A program made the translations under genes and the position numbers. From NCBI RefSeq assembly GCF_004570325.1, contig NZ_SPQO01000003.1, positions 124,001-188,000 of the forward strand: a DNA stretch of 64,000 bases, given 5' to 3'. Each line of letters opens with the position of its first letter. Position 1 is the stretch's first letter. Below, piece after piece: positions 44,663-58,178 of this stretch. Origin of the DNA: Mycobacterium sp. PS03-16. GTDB taxonomy: Bacteria; Actinomycetota; Actinomycetes; Mycobacteriales; Mycobacteriaceae. The notes below the pieces were generated by a model. The model did no database searches. It saw only the letters and a list, made by a program, of their open reading frames with translations, and was not told the origin of the DNA.

Positions 44663-45372
44663 CCGTGATCCTGCTGCGCCATGGCCGCTCGACGTCGAAC
44701 ACCGCGCACACCCTCGCCGGCCGCAGCGAGGGCGTCGACCTCGACGAGCGCGGCGCCGAACAGGCCGACGGCATCGTCGGCCGCATCGGAGACCTGCCGG
44801 TGCGCGCGATCGTCCACTCGCCGCTGCTGCGCTGCCGCCGCACGATCGCGCCGTTGGCCGCCGCGCTGAACCTCGAACCCGTCGCCGACGAGCGGCTCGT
44901 GGAGGTCGACTACGGCAGCTGGACCGGGCGCAAACTCGGCGAACTGGTCAAAGAGCCACTGTGGGCGGTTGTGCAGCAGCAGCCCAGCGCGGCGGTGTTC
45001 CCCGACGGGGAGGGGCTGGCCGCCGTGCAGGCGCGTGCGGTGGCTGCGGTCCGCGACCACGACCGGCGGCTGGGCACCAAATACGGCGGTGACGCGCTGT
45101 GGATCGCATGCACGCACGGTGACGTGATCAAGGCGGTGCTGGCCGACGCGCTGGGCACGCACCTCGACAGCTTCCAGCGCATCACCGCCGACCCGGCCTC
45201 GATGAGCGTGATCAGGTACACGCCGATGCGGCCGTTCGTGCTGCACATCAACCACACCGGCGCCGCACTGACCACCGGGCTGGTCCCGCCACCACCACCG
45301 GCCGACGGCGCGCGCGACGACAACGGCGAGGTGCCCGCACAGGACGCGGTGGTCGGCGGGTCAACCGGCTGA
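44659..45372 (+). CDS. Histidine phosphatase family protein
   Basis: It has 237 residues. The catalytic [10 protein letters not shown] (about 4-13), the second-site [13 protein letters not shown] and [10 protein letters not shown] (His about 152) define an active phosphoglycerate-mutase-fold phosphatase. The MSMEG/Rv2135c-type proteins are reported as acid phosphatases of unclear substrate. The last about 40 residues are Pro/Asp-rich and disordered. GTG start coupled to uppP. Confidence 0.85.
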   Translation: MTVILLRHGRSTSNTAHTLAGRSEGVDLDERGAEQADGIVGRIGDLPVRAIVHSPLLRCRRTIAPLAAALNLEPVADERLVEVDYGSWTGRKLGELVKEPLWAVVQQQPSAAVFPDGEGLAAVQARAVAAVRDHDRRLGTKYGGDALWIACTHGDVIKAVLADALGTHLDSFQRITADPASMSVIRYTPMRPFVLHINHTGAALTTGLVPPPPPADGARDDNGEVPAQDAVVGGSTG

Positions 45373-45400
45373 CCCACCACCCGGTATTTTGGAAGGTGCC

Positions 45401-45988
45401 ATGCCCCGCGCCATTCACGTCTTCCGCACGCCCGACCGCTTCGTGGCCGGGACCGTCGGGCAACCCGGCAACCGCACGTTCTACCTGCAGGCCGTCCACG
45501 ACAAGCGCGTGATCTCGGTGGTGCTGGAGAAGCAGCAGGTGGCCGTGCTCGCCGAACGCATCGCGGCGTTGCTGACCGAGATCAACCGCCGGTTCGGCAC
45601 CCCGATCCCGCCCGACACCGGCGAGGTGGACGACCTCAGCCCCCTGGTGACGCCGGTCGACGCGGAATTCCGGGTCGGCACCATGGGCCTGGGTTGGGAC
45701 TCCGAGGCGCAGACGATCGTGGTGGAGCTGCTTGCGGTGTCGGACACCGAATTCGACGCGTCGGTGGTGCTCGACGACGCCGAGGACGGGCCGGACGCGG
45801 TGCGGGTGTTCCTGACACCCGAATCGGCGCAACAATTCGCGGCGAGGTCCAACCGGGTGATCTCGGCGGGCCGCCCGCCCTGCCCGCTGTGCGACGAACC
45901 GCTGGACCCGGGGGGCCACATCTGCGTGCGCACCAACGGCTATCGGCGCGGGGCGCTCGCCGGGACCGACGATGACGCCGACCTCTGA
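45401..45988 (+). CDS. DUF3090 family protein
   Basis: It has 195 residues. Actinobacterial DUF3090: FYLQAVHDKRVISVVLEKQQV near the N-terminus and a C-terminal zinc-ribbon-like CPLCDEPLDPGGHIC. Function unknown. Always followed by an SCO1664-type gene, so the two proteins probably work together. GGAAGG ribosome-binding site. Its end overlaps the next gene by 17 bases. Confidence 0.85.
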   Translation: MPRAIHVFRTPDRFVAGTVGQPGNRTFYLQAVHDKRVISVVLEKQQVAVLAERIAALLTEINRRFGTPIPPDTGEVDDLSPLVTPVDAEFRVGTMGLGWDSEAQTIVVELLAVSDTEFDASVVLDDAEDGPDAVRVFLTPESAQQFAARSNRVISAGRPPCPLCDEPLDPGGHICVRTNGYRRGALAGTDDDADL

Positions 45989-46814
45989 GGGCGGGGCACA
46001 CGACGGCGCGGAGCAGGGCACGGTGATGCGGTGCGGGGAACTGACCGTCATCGGCCGGATCCGCTCCGCGAGCAATGCGACGTTCCTGTGCGAGGCCCAC
46101 CTCGGCGAGGCGATGGTCCACTGCGTGTACAAGCCGGTGGCCGGGGAGGCCCCGCTGTGGGATTTCCCCGACGGCACGCTGGCCGGCCGTGAGGTCGGCG
46201 CCTACCTGGTGTCGGCGGCGCTGGGTTGGGACATCGTGCCCGAGACCGTCATTCGCGACGGCCCGGCGGGGTCGGGGATGGTGCAGCGGTGGATCGACCA
46301 ACCCGGCGACGAACTCGACGACGACGATCCCGGCGCCGGCCCCGATCTGGTGGACCTGCTGCCCGCGGGCCGTATCCCGCCCGGGTACCTGCCGATCCTG
46401 CAGGCCTACGACTACGCCGGCGACGAGGTCACGCTGGTGCACGCCGACGACGTGCGGTTGCGCCGGATGGCGGTGTTCGACGTCCTGATCAACAACGCCG
46501 ACCGCAAAGGCGGTCACATCCTGGCCGGGACGGACGGCCGGGTCTACGGCGTCGACCACGGGGTGAGCCTGCACGCCGAGGACAAGCTGCGCACCGTGCT
46601 GTGGGGCTGGGCGGGCAAACCGGTCGACGACGACACCCTCGAGGAGGTCGCCCGCCTCGGTGATGCGGTGCGCGGCGACCTGGGGGACCGGTTGCGGCCG
46701 CACATCACCAACCGTGAGATCGCCGCGCTGCGCGCGAGAATCGTTGCGCTGCTGAAGAATCCGGTGATGCCGACCCCGGACCGCCACCGGCCGATCCCGT
46801 GGCCGGCGTTCTGA
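45972..46814 (+). CDS. SCO1664-family protein with PI3/PI4-kinase-like fold
   Basis: It has 280 residues. It resembles the SCO1664 family: [18 protein letters not shown] (possible nucleotide Lys), [38 protein letters not shown] (catalytic-loop-like Asn/Asp) and [11 protein letters not shown] (DFG-like). The layout recalls HipA or lipid kinases, so phosphotransfer is possible but untested. The ATG 45972 lies inside the DUF3090 gene; a GTG at about 46021 is possible too. Confidence 0.75.
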   Translation: MTPTSEGGAHDGAEQGTVMRCGELTVIGRIRSASNATFLCEAHLGEAMVHCVYKPVAGEAPLWDFPDGTLAGREVGAYLVSAALGWDIVPETVIRDGPAGSGMVQRWIDQPGDELDDDDPGAGPDLVDLLPAGRIPPGYLPILQAYDYAGDEVTLVHADDVRLRRMAVFDVLINNADRKGGHILAGTDGRVYGVDHGVSLHAEDKLRTVLWGWAGKPVDDDTLEEVARLGDAVRGDLGDRLRPHITNREIAALRARIVALLKNPVMPTPDRHRPIPWPAF

Positions 46815-47578
46815 TGCCCTCCGACGCCCAACTGGCCGCCGAGGTGGCCGCGGAGGCCGGTGAGCTGCTGCTCGCGATCCGCGAGGAGCTCGACCACCTC
46901 CACCCGTACGACCTCGGCGACGCCGGCGACAAACGCGCCAACGTCCTGATCCTCGACCGGCTACGCGAACACCGGCCCGACGACGCGGTGCTCAGCGAGG
47001 AGGCCGTCGACGACCCGGCGCGTGTCGACGCCGACCGGGTGTGGATCGTCGACCCCGTCGACGGCACCCGCGAGTATTCGCTGCCGCCGCGGCCGGATTG
47101 GGCCGTGCACATCGCGCTGTGGCAGCGCAGCGGCGGCCCGGACGGGGTGGGCGGACTGACCGACGCCGCCGTGGCGCTGCCCGCCCGCGGTGAGGTCTAC
47201 CGCACCGATACCGTGACGCCGCCGCCGCCGCGCGCCGGCGGTCCCATCCGCATCACCGCCAGCGCCACCCGCCCGCCGGCGGTGCTCTGGTGGATCCGCG
47301 ACCACCTCGACGTCGAGCTGGTGCGCATCGGCTCCGCCGGCGCCAAGGCGATGGCCGTGGTGCGCGGTGACGTCGACGCCTATCTGCACGCCGGCGGCCA
47401 GTGGGAGTGGGATTCGGCGGCCCCCGCCGCGGTGGTCCGGGCCGCCGGCCTGCACGCGTCGCGGCTCGGCGGTTCCCCGCTGATCTACAACCGCCCCGAC
47501 CCCTACCTGCCCGACTTGCTGATGTGCCGTCCCGAAGTGGTGGACGTGCTGCTCGCGGCGATCCACTCGGCCTCCTGA
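46814..47578 (+). CDS. cysQ: 3'-phosphoadenosine 5'-phosphate phosphatase / inositol-phosphatase family (CysQ)
   Basis: It has 254 residues. The metal-binding Li-sensitive phosphatase motifs are present: LSEEAVDD (Glu), [10 protein letters not shown] (about 79-88) and [12 protein letters not shown]. It hydrolyses PAP in sulfate assimilation and may act on inositol phosphates. ATG overlaps the stop of the SCO1664-type gene (TGATG). Sits directly before mshC, which makes sense because both serve thiol metabolism. Confidence 0.88.
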   Translation: MPSDAQLAAEVAAEAGELLLAIREELDHLHPYDLGDAGDKRANVLILDRLREHRPDDAVLSEEAVDDPARVDADRVWIVDPVDGTREYSLPPRPDWAVHIALWQRSGGPDGVGGLTDAAVALPARGEVYRTDTVTPPPPRAGGPIRITASATRPPAVLWWIRDHLDVELVRIGSAGAKAMAVVRGDVDAYLHAGGQWEWDSAAPAAVVRAAGLHASRLGGSPLIYNRPDPYLPDLLMCRPEVVDVLLAAIHSAS

Positions 47579-47616
47579 GCGACGTCGTGCCAGCTCCACC
47601 CCCTAGAGTCGACGGT

Positions 47617-48855
47617 ATGCAGTCGTGGTCCGCGCCGAACATTCCGGCGCTGCCGGGTCGGGGGCCGCAATTGCGCCTCTACGACAGCGCCGACCGCCAG
47701 GTGCGGCCCGTGTCGGCGGGTCAGACGGCCACCATGTACGTCTGCGGCATCACTCCCTACGACGCCACCCACCTCGGGCACGCCGCCACCTACCTGGCGT
47801 TCGACCTGGTGCACCGGGTGTGGCTGGACGCCGGTCACGACGTCCACTACGTGCAGAACATCACCGACGTCGACGACCCGCTGTTCGAGCGGGCCGACCG
47901 TGACGGCGTCGACTGGCGTGAACTCGGCACCCGCGAGACCGACCTGTTCCGTGCGGACATGGCCGCGTTGCGGGTGCTGCCGCCGCGCGACTACGTGGCC
48001 GCGACCGACGCCATCGGCGAGGTCATCGAATTGGTCGAAAAGATGCTCGCCTCCGGTGCCGCCTACGTCGTCGATGACGCCGAATACCCGGACGTGTACT
48101 ACCGCGCCGATGCGACCGTGCAGTTCGGCTACGAGTCGAACTACGACCACGACACGATGCTGCGGCTGTTCGCCGAACGCGGCGGTGACCCCGACCGCGC
48201 CGGCAAGGCCGACCGCCTCGATGCGCTGCTGTGGCGCGCGCACCGGCCCGGGGAGCCGAGCTGGCCGTCCCCGTTCGGTCCGGGCCGCCCGGGCTGGCAC
48301 GTCGAATGCGCCGCGATCGCGCTCAGCCGCATCGGCACCGGCCTGGACATCCAGGGCGGCGGCAGCGACCTGATCTTCCCCCACCACGAGTTCTCCGCCG
48401 CCCACGCCGAATCCGCCACCGGGGAGCGCCGTTTCGCGCGCCACTACGTGCACGCCGGGATGATCGGCTGGGACGGTCACAAGATGAGCAAGAGCCGGGG
48501 CAACCTGGTGCTGGTCTCCCGCCTGCGCGCCGACGGGGTGGATCCCGCGGCGATCCGGCTGGGGCTGCTGGCGGGTCACTACCGCGCCGACCGGGCGTGG
48601 AGCGATGCGGTGCTGGCCGAGGCCGTCACCCGGCTCGACACCTGGCGCCAGGCCACCGCGTTGCCTGCCGGACCCGATGCGGCCGACGTCGTGGCCCGCG
48701 TGCGCACCTACCTCGCCGACGATCTGGACACGCCGAAAGCGCTTGCAGCGCTGGACGCCTGGTGCGCCGAGGCGCTCGAGTACGGCGGCGGTGACCCGGA
48801 TGCGCCGCACACCGTGGCGGCCGCGGTCGACGCGCTGCTCGGTGTCGCGCTGTAA
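47617..48855 (+). CDS. mshC: L-cysteine:1D-myo-inositol 2-amino-2-deoxy-glucopyranoside ligase MshC
   Basis: ATP-dependent ligase that joins cysteine to GlcN-inositol in mycothiol synthesis. It has 412 residues and is derived from cysteinyl-tRNA synthetase: [17 protein letters not shown] (HIGH-like motif, zinc Cys about 44), [12 protein letters not shown] (zinc Cys/His), and KMSKSRGN (about 289-296). It lacks the C-terminal anticodon-binding domain of CysS. ATG 47617, 38 bases after cysQ. Confidence 0.95.
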   Translation: MQSWSAPNIPALPGRGPQLRLYDSADRQVRPVSAGQTATMYVCGITPYDATHLGHAATYLAFDLVHRVWLDAGHDVHYVQNITDVDDPLFERADRDGVDWRELGTRETDLFRADMAALRVLPPRDYVAATDAIGEVIELVEKMLASGAAYVVDDAEYPDVYYRADATVQFGYESNYDHDTMLRLFAERGGDPDRAGKADRLDALLWRAHRPGEPSWPSPFGPGRPGWHVECAAIALSRIGTGLDIQGGGSDLIFPHHEFSAAHAESATGERRFARHYVHAGMIGWDGHKMSKSRGNLVLVSRLRADGVDPAAIRLGLLAGHYRADRAWSDAVLAEAVTRLDTWRQATALPAGPDAADVVARVRTYLADDLDTPKALAALDAWCAEALEYGGGDPDAPHTVAAAVDALLGVAL

Positions 48856-48895
48856 CACTCCCCGTCGAGGCCGGCGTGCGCTACGTTGCCAATCC

Positions 48896-49774
48896 ATGGG
48901 GTCTGTGAACGGCAAGGTCGTGTTCATCACCGGCGGTGCCCGGGGGATCGGCGCGGAACTGGCCCGCCGGCTGCACGGCAGGGGTGCGCGCCTGGTGCTC
49001 ACCGACCTCGACGAGCAGCCGTTGGCCGACCTCGCCGCCGAACTGGGCGAGCAACGCGTGCTGACCGCGGTGGCCGATGTGTGCGACCTCGCCGGGATGC
49101 AGGCCGTCGCCGACGAGGCGGTGACGCGGTTCGGCGGCGTCGACATCGTGGTCGCCAACGCGGGCATCGCCAGCTACGGCTCGGTGCTGGTGGTCGACCC
49201 GGACGCGTTCCGCCGGGTGCTCGACGTCAACGTGGTGGGCGCCTTCAACACCGTGCGGGCCACCCTGCCGTCGCTGATCGACCGCAAGGGCTACGTGCTG
49301 GTGGTGTCGTCGCTCGCGGCGTTCGCCGCCGCGCCCGGTATGGCGCCCTACGACGCGTCGAAGGCCGGCGTCGAGCACTTCGCCAACGCGCTGCGCCTCG
49401 AAGTCGCCCACCACGGCGTCGCCGTCGGCGTCGCGCACATGTCGTGGATCGACACCCTCTTGGTTCAGGACACCAAGGCCGATCTGCCCAGTTTCCACGC
49501 GATGCTCGACGCGCTGCCCGGGCCGCTGAGCCGCACCACGTCGGTGCAGGAGTGCGGCGCGGCGTTCGTCAGGGGAATCGAGGCCCGGCGCGACCGGATC
49601 TACTGTCCGCGCTGGGTGGGGCTGATCCGCTGGTTCAAACCGCTGCTGGCCACCCGCGTCGGCAGCGCATCGGTGCTCAAGGTGGCGCCGAAGATCCTTC
49701 CGCAGATGGACGCCGAGGTGGTCGCGCTCAAACGCTCACTGGGCACCCGCACGGGCGGACTGAAGAAACAGTGA
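48896..49774 (+). CDS. Short-chain dehydrogenase/reductase
   Basis: It has 292 residues of classical SDR. Cofactor motif TGGARGIGAELARRL (about 12-26), NAG (NAGIA), catalytic Ser in VVSSLAAF and YDASKAG (Tyr/Lys about 158-162) are all present. Substrate unknown. It has an unusually long C-terminal part with WFKPLLATR. Starts 40 bases after mshC; the same gene order is seen in M. tuberculosis (Rv2129c, from memory). Confidence 0.88.
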   Translation: MGSVNGKVVFITGGARGIGAELARRLHGRGARLVLTDLDEQPLADLAAELGEQRVLTAVADVCDLAGMQAVADEAVTRFGGVDIVVANAGIASYGSVLVVDPDAFRRVLDVNVVGAFNTVRATLPSLIDRKGYVLVVSSLAAFAAAPGMAPYDASKAGVEHFANALRLEVAHHGVAVGVAHMSWIDTLLVQDTKADLPSFHAMLDALPGPLSRTTSVQECGAAFVRGIEARRDRIYCPRWVGLIRWFKPLLATRVGSASVLKVAPKILPQMDAEVVALKRSLGTRTGGLKKQ

Positions 49775-49777
49775 CGC

Positions 49778-50668
49778 TCAGCCCCTGAAGCCGGGCCCGC
49801 GGCGCCGCAGATACCGTTCGAACTCCGCGGCCAGCGCGTCGCCGTCGATCTTGCCGAGCACCTCGGTCATGTCGACCTCGGCGTCGCCGCGCTGCTCGAG
49901 CGACGCGACGTACTCCGCGATCTCGTCGTCCTCGGAGGTCATCTCGGTGACCGCCTCTTCCCACTCCTCGGCCTGCGCGGGCAGGTCGGCCAGCGGCACC
50001 TCGATGTCGAGGACGTCCTCGACGCGGCGCAGCAACGCGACGGTGGCCTTCGGGTTGGGCGGCTGCGACACGTAGTGCGGCACCGCCGCCCAGAACGTCA
50101 CCGCGGGGATCCCGGCCTGCACGCAGGCGTCCTGGAACACCCCGGCGATTCCGGTCGGCCCCTCGTAGCGCGTCTCCTCGAGGCCGAAGAACTTCGCGGC
50201 CTCGGAGGAGTAGGCGGCCCCGGACACCGGTACCGGCCGGGTGTGCGGGGTGTCGGCCAGCAGCGCGCCGAGGATGACGACGGTCTGCACGTTCAGCTTC
50301 TCGGCGATGGTCAGCAGTTCGGCGCAGAACGTGCGCCAGCGCATGTTGGGCTCCACGCCGTGCATCAACACGACGTCCCGGTCGACACCGGGCGGGCGGC
50401 AGTGCGAGATCCGCATCGACGGCCACACCAGTTCCCGGGTGACGCCGTCGACCATTCGGATCACCGGCCGATTGACCTGGTAGTCGTAGTACGACTCGTC
50501 GTCGATCTCGACGATCGTCTCGGCCTCCCAGATGGCGTCGAGGTGTTCCAGGGCGTCACTGGCCGCGTCACCGGCGTCGTTCCAGCCCTCGAAGGCCGCG
50601 ACGACGATGGCGTTGTGCAAGTCGGGCAGGTCGGGTCCCTTCGGTGCACGAAGATCCGATGGGGTCAC
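49778..50668 (-). CDS. PAC2 family protein
   Basis: It has 296 residues. The PAC2 domain (proteasome assembly chaperone-like) shows VVAAFEGWNDAGDAAS, LMHGVEPNMRWRTF, VVILGALLADTPHTRPVP and AAVPHYVSQPPNPKATVALL. In mycobacteria its function is not settled (Rv2125 structure is known). GTG start at 50668. Tail to tail with the SDR gene, 3 bases apart, and divergent from metH. Confidence 0.88.
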   Translation of the reverse strand: MTPSDLRAPKGPDLPDLHNAIVVAAFEGWNDAGDAASDALEHLDAIWEAETIVEIDDESYYDYQVNRPVIRMVDGVTRELVWPSMRISHCRPPGVDRDVVLMHGVEPNMRWRTFCAELLTIAEKLNVQTVVILGALLADTPHTRPVPVSGAAYSSEAAKFFGLEETRYEGPTGIAGVFQDACVQAGIPAVTFWAAVPHYVSQPPNPKATVALLRRVEDVLDIEVPLADLPAQAEEWEEAVTEMTSEDDEIAEYVASLEQRGDAEVDMTEVLGKIDGDALAAEFERYLRRRGPGFRG

Positions 50669-50846
50669 TACGCCAGCGTAAGGCCTGCCACGGATACGTG
50701 AGCCGCATCGACCCGCCGGGGCAGTGTGCGGCCACCCACTACCCTGATCTGTGACCGCTGCTGATCTTCGCGCCCGGCGGGCCGGGTCCAGTGCGGTGAG
50801 GATATGGGCGTCCAGACGTCGATCCGATGACGACGTAGACTCTCAC

Positions 50847-50929
50847 CGTCGAGAGGCGTTGCAACGGCTGTCTCGGGGAGCCTGGCTTCCCCTGGACATC
50901 CGCCACGCTCGGCGAAGTCAAGGACGCCT
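50847..50929 (+). promoter_or_regulatory. S-adenosylhomocysteine (SAH) riboswitch aptamer upstream of metH
   Basis: The order of elements follows the SAH riboswitch. The 5' pseudoknot arm CGTCGAG (50847-50853) is directly followed by P1 5' arm AGGCGT (50854-50859) and the conserved TGCAA (50860-50864). Then come P2 (CGG 50865-50867 with CCG 50900-50902, extended by a long variable hairpin 50870-50897), CCACG, the 3' pseudoknot arm CTCGGCG (50908-50914, one wobble) and P1 3' arm ACGCCT (50924-50929). All stems pair. SAH binding is known to turn such switches ON. Confidence 0.85.
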
Positions 50930-50945
50930 TCCGTTACGGAAGGAG
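50927..50945 (+). promoter_or_regulatory. Hairpin sequestering the metH ribosome-binding site
   Basis: CCTTCCG (50927-50933) pairs with CGGAAGG (50937-50943) around a TTA loop, covering most of the Shine-Dalgarno AAGGAG (50940-50945). Bases 50927-50929 are shared with the 3' arm of aptamer P1, so the two helices compete. This looks like the expression platform, controlling translation rather than termination. Confidence 0.75.
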
Positions 50946-50950
50946 TGTTG

Positions 50951-54706
<3,756 letters not shown>

Positions 54707-54709
54707 GCC

Positions 54710-55513
54710 CTAGCGGAAGACGTCGGCGTTGCGCTGCGCCCACTGGGCGACCGTCATCGCCGGCGTCCCGGTCAGGTCCTCGACGAGCTGATTGGCGTGC
54801 TGCGGTTCGTCGACCGCCGACGCCATCAGGTCGAGGTACCAGCCGACCTCGTCACCCATCTGCGGGCCCAGCGCCGCCTCGGCCTCGGCGCGGCTGCACT
54901 GCTCGAACCGCACGTCAGCTCCGATGCCGACGCCGATCTGCTCGGCGATCTGCGCCCGGGTCAGCGCCACCGGACCGGTCAGCTCGTACATCCGCCCCAG
55001 ATGGTCCGGATCCGGGTCGGCGAGCAGCGCGGCCGCCACGCGCGCGATGTCGTCCATCGAGATCGGCGCCTCCACCGCAGACGGATACGGTTCGCGCACG
55101 GTGCCGGTCGCGCGGATCTGCGGGGCCCACATCGAGAAGTTCTCCAGGAACTCCCCGGGGCCCAACTGGGTGTGGGGCAGCCCCGAGGCGGCGACGCCGT
55201 CGGCCTGCGGCTGCCAGTGCGCGCCGCCCGACAGCGCCACCACATAGGACACCCCGGCCCGCGACGCGAGGTCGAGCGTGGCCTCGAGCGTGGCCGGTAA
55301 CGGCGCCAGGTAAATCCGCTCGACGCCCTCCAACGCCGCGGGCAGCGAATCCCGGTCACCGAGGTAGCCGGTGACCGGCTGGACCGCCGGCGGCAGTTGC
55401 GCCCGCTCGGGATTCTTCGTCAATGCGCGGATGTCTTTCACGCCGAGATCGAGCAGCGCGTCGACCACTCGACGTCCGATGTTGCCTGTGGCGCCGGTCA
55501 CCAGAATCGTCAT
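54710..55513 (-). CDS. NmrA/atypical SDR NAD(P)H-binding protein
   Basis: It has 267 residues. N-terminal Rossmann motif ILVTGATGNIGRRVV (about 3-17); no Tyr-Lys catalytic pair, as in NmrA-type or quinone oxidoreductase 2-like atypical SDRs. PGEFLENF and a C-terminal VALTRAQIAEQIG-type region fit that family. Ligand or substrate unknown. ATG 55513 starts the fold directly; its stop lies 3 bases after the metH stop on the opposite strand. Confidence 0.82.
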   Translation of the reverse strand: MTILVTGATGNIGRRVVDALLDLGVKDIRALTKNPERAQLPPAVQPVTGYLGDRDSLPAALEGVERIYLAPLPATLEATLDLASRAGVSYVVALSGGAHWQPQADGVAASGLPHTQLGPGEFLENFSMWAPQIRATGTVREPYPSAVEAPISMDDIARVAAALLADPDPDHLGRMYELTGPVALTRAQIAEQIGVGIGADVRFEQCSRAEAEAALGPQMGDEVGWYLDLMASAVDEPQHANQLVEDLTGTPAMTVAQWAQRNADVFR

Positions 55514-55598
55514 GCCGGGCAGGGTAGCGGGCGGCGGTGACACGTCAGTCAGTCCAGCGATGTGACCGTCACGGGTCAGCCGTGACACAATCGCGGGT

Positions 55599-56273
55599 GT
55601 GAAAGCGGTGCTGTGGGACATGGACGGCACGCTCGTCGACTCCGAAAAGCTGTGGGACGTCTCACTTGCCGCGCTGTACGACCGGATGGGCGGACAGATC
55701 ACCCAGGAGCTGCGCACGGCGCTGGTGGGCAGCTCGGCCGAGAACACCATCAGGACCATCTACGCCGATCTCGGCCTCGAGCCCGACCCGGTGGCGATGG
55801 CCGAGTCCAACCGCTGGCTGCACTCCTACACCGGTGAGTTGTTCGCCACCCGCGGCCTGCCGTGGCTCCCGGGTGCCCGCGAAATGCTTGAAGCCCTTGC
55901 CGCAGAGGGCGTTGCGATGGCCCTGGTAACCAACACCCAGCGAGACATCACCGAGCAGGCGCTGGAAAGCATTGGCCGCGAATACTTCTCGGTGACCGTC
56001 TGCGGTGATGAGGTGCCGCGCGGCAAACCCGCGCCGGACCCCTACCAGCGCGCCGCGCACCTGCTCGGCGTCGAGCCGCGGTGGTGCCTGGCCGTCGAGG
56101 ACTCCGTCACCGGGTCCATGGCGGCCGAGGCCGCCGGCTGCCCGGTGCTGGTGGTGCCCAACGACGTCGCCGTTCCCGCCACCCCGCGCCGCAGGCACGT
56201 GGCCACCCTGGCCGGCATCGGCGTCGGCGATCTGCGCGACATCCACGCCGAGATCACCGCCACCGACGCCTGA
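55599..56273 (+). CDS. HAD family hydrolase (phosphoglycolate/beta-phosphoglucomutase-like)
   Basis: It has 224 residues. HAD motifs I (WDMDGTLVDS, about 6-15), II (VTNTQ), III (RGKPAPDPY, Lys) and IV (AVEDS) are all present, with a helical cap domain (about 16-90). Substrate unknown: a sugar phosphate is plausible because a sugar transporter gene follows. GTG start at 55599, divergent from the NmrA-like gene by 85 bases. Confidence 0.87.
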   Translation: MKAVLWDMDGTLVDSEKLWDVSLAALYDRMGGQITQELRTALVGSSAENTIRTIYADLGLEPDPVAMAESNRWLHSYTGELFATRGLPWLPGAREMLEALAAEGVAMALVTNTQRDITEQALESIGREYFSVTVCGDEVPRGKPAPDPYQRAAHLLGVEPRWCLAVEDSVTGSMAAEAAGCPVLVVPNDVAVPATPRRRHVATLAGIGVGDLRDIHAEITATDA

Positions 56274-56378
56274 GGTCCCGCCGGTTTTGCCGGATAGAGA
56301 TCCGGGAACCCGCCCTCTCGCACTCCCCGAGTGCTTGAATGTGATCCTGATCACGCAACGGTGCGGAAAGGACCTCCC

Positions 56379-57857
56379 ATGGCTGGTCACGGCGGCGCCC
56401 CCGTAGGCGACGACCTCCCCGTCGGCGACGAGGATTTCTCGTCCGGCAAGACTGCGGTCCGGATCGCCTCCGTGGCCGCGCTCGGCGGCCTGCTGTTCGG
56501 TTACGACAGCGCGGTCATCAACGGTGCGGTGGACTCCATCCAGGAGGACTTCGGAATCGGCAATGCCGAACTGGGCTTCGCGGTGGCCTCGGCACTGCTG
56601 GGCGCCGCCGCAGGCGCGATGACCGCCGGGCGCATCGCCGACCGGATCGGCCGCATCGCGGTCATGAAGATCGCCGCGGTGCTGTTCTTGATCAGCGCCT
56701 TCGGCACCGGCTTCGCCCACGAGGTGTGGGCGGTGGTGCTGTTCCGGATCGTCGGCGGCATCGGCGTGGGTGTGGCCTCGGTGATCGCCCCCGCCTACAT
56801 CGCCGAGACCTCGCCGCCCGGCATCCGCGGCCGGCTCGGCTCGCTGCAACAGCTGGCGATCGTCTCCGGCATCTTCGCCTCGTTCGCGGTCAACTGGCTG
56901 CTGCAGTGGGCCGCCGGGGGCGCCAACGAGCCGCTGTGGCTCGGGCTGGATGCGTGGCGCTGGATGTTCCTGGCGATGGCGCTGCCCGCGGTGCTCTACG
57001 GCGTGCTGGCGTTCACCATCCCCGAGTCACCGCGGTACCTGGTCGCCAGCCACCGGATCCCGGAAGCCCGCCGCGTGCTCAGCATGCTGCTCGGCGGGAA
57101 GAACCTCGAGATCACGATCACCCGGATCCGCGACACCCTCGAACGCGAGGACAAGCCGTCCTGGCGGGACCTGCGCAAACCGACCGGCGGGCTCTACGGG
57201 ATCGTCTGGGTCGGCCTGGGACTGTCGATCTTCCAGCAGTTCGTCGGCATCAACGTGATCTTCTACTACTCCAACGTGCTCTGGCAGGCAGTGGGATTCA
57301 GTGCCGACGAGTCGGCGATCTACACCGTGATCACCTCGGTGATCAACGTGCTCACCACGCTGATCGCGATCGCGCTGATCGACAAGATCGGCCGCAAACC
57401 GCTGCTGCTCATCGGTTCGTCCGGAATGGCCGTCACGCTCATCACGATGGCGATCATCTTCGCCAACGCGACAGTGGGGCCCGACGGCACCCCGAGCCTC
57501 CCCGGCGCCTCCGGGGTGATCGCGCTGATCGCGGCCAACCTGTTCGTCGTCGCGTTCGGCATGTCCTGGGGTCCTGTGGTGTGGGTGCTGCTCGGCGAGA
57601 TGTTCCCCAACCGCATCCGGGCCGCCGCACTGGGCCTGGCTGCGGCCGGGCAGTGGGCGGCGAACTGGCTGATCACCGTCACGTTCCCCGGCCTGCGCGA
57701 CCACCTGGGCCTCGCCTACGGGTTCTACGGCCTGTGCGCGATCCTGTCGGGACTGTTCGTGTGGCGCTGGGTGATGGAGACCAAGGGCGTGTCCCTGGAG
57801 GACATGCACGCCGACATCCTGCACGCCGACCAGCCCGCCGCCGCCAAGGAGGGCTGA
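56379..57857 (+). CDS. MFS sugar:H+ symporter
   Basis: It has 492 residues with 12 predicted helices. Sugar-porter (PF00083) signatures are present: [15 protein letters not shown] (about 30-44), RIADRIGR, the PESPRYL motif after helix 6, [19 protein letters not shown] and a C-terminal ETKGVSLED. It imports a hexose or polyol, substrate unknown. ATG 56379 with AAAGGA upstream. In the 105-base gap after the HAD gene no clear promoter is visible. Confidence 0.9.
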   Translation: MAGHGGAPVGDDLPVGDEDFSSGKTAVRIASVAALGGLLFGYDSAVINGAVDSIQEDFGIGNAELGFAVASALLGAAAGAMTAGRIADRIGRIAVMKIAAVLFLISAFGTGFAHEVWAVVLFRIVGGIGVGVASVIAPAYIAETSPPGIRGRLGSLQQLAIVSGIFASFAVNWLLQWAAGGANEPLWLGLDAWRWMFLAMALPAVLYGVLAFTIPESPRYLVASHRIPEARRVLSMLLGGKNLEITITRIRDTLEREDKPSWRDLRKPTGGLYGIVWVGLGLSIFQQFVGINVIFYYSNVLWQAVGFSADESAIYTVITSVINVLTTLIAIALIDKIGRKPLLLIGSSGMAVTLITMAIIFANATVGPDGTPSLPGASGVIALIAANLFVVAFGMSWGPVVWVLLGEMFPNRIRAAALGLAAAGQWAANWLITVTFPGLRDHLGLAYGFYGLCAILSGLFVWRWVMETKGVSLEDMHADILHADQPAAAKEG

Positions 57858-57909
57858 GCCCGCCGCCCGCGGCGGGCCGGGCAGGCGCGGCGTGGGAGAA
57901 TCGCAGCCC

Positions 57910-58173
57910 GTGAAGACCTTCGACGCGCTGTTCGACGAGTTGACCGAGCGGGCGCGCACCCGGCCGGAGGGCAGCGGGACCGTGGCGGCCCTCGACGCCG
58001 GTGTGCACGGGCTGGGCAAGAAGATCCTCGAGGAGGCCGGGGAGGTGTGGCTGGCCGCCGAACACGAGAGCGACGACGCACTCGCCGAGGAGGTCAGCCA
58101 GCTCCTGTACTGGACGCAGGTGCTGATGATCTCCCGCGGCCTCACGCTCGACGACGTCTACCGGAAGCTGTGA
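57910..58173 (+). CDS. hisE: Phosphoribosyl-ATP pyrophosphatase HisE
   Basis: Second step of histidine biosynthesis. It has 87 residues from GTG 57910, or 93 from an upstream GTG at 57892, which matches M. tuberculosis length. The all-alpha MazG-like metal site is visible: [16 protein letters not shown] and [14 protein letters not shown]. It lies directly before hisG (5-base gap), so the two are co-translated. Confidence 0.95.
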   Translation: MKTFDALFDELTERARTRPEGSGTVAALDAGVHGLGKKILEEAGEVWLAAEHESDDALAEEVSQLLYWTQVLMISRGLTLDDVYRKL

Positions 58174-58178
58174 GCGGC

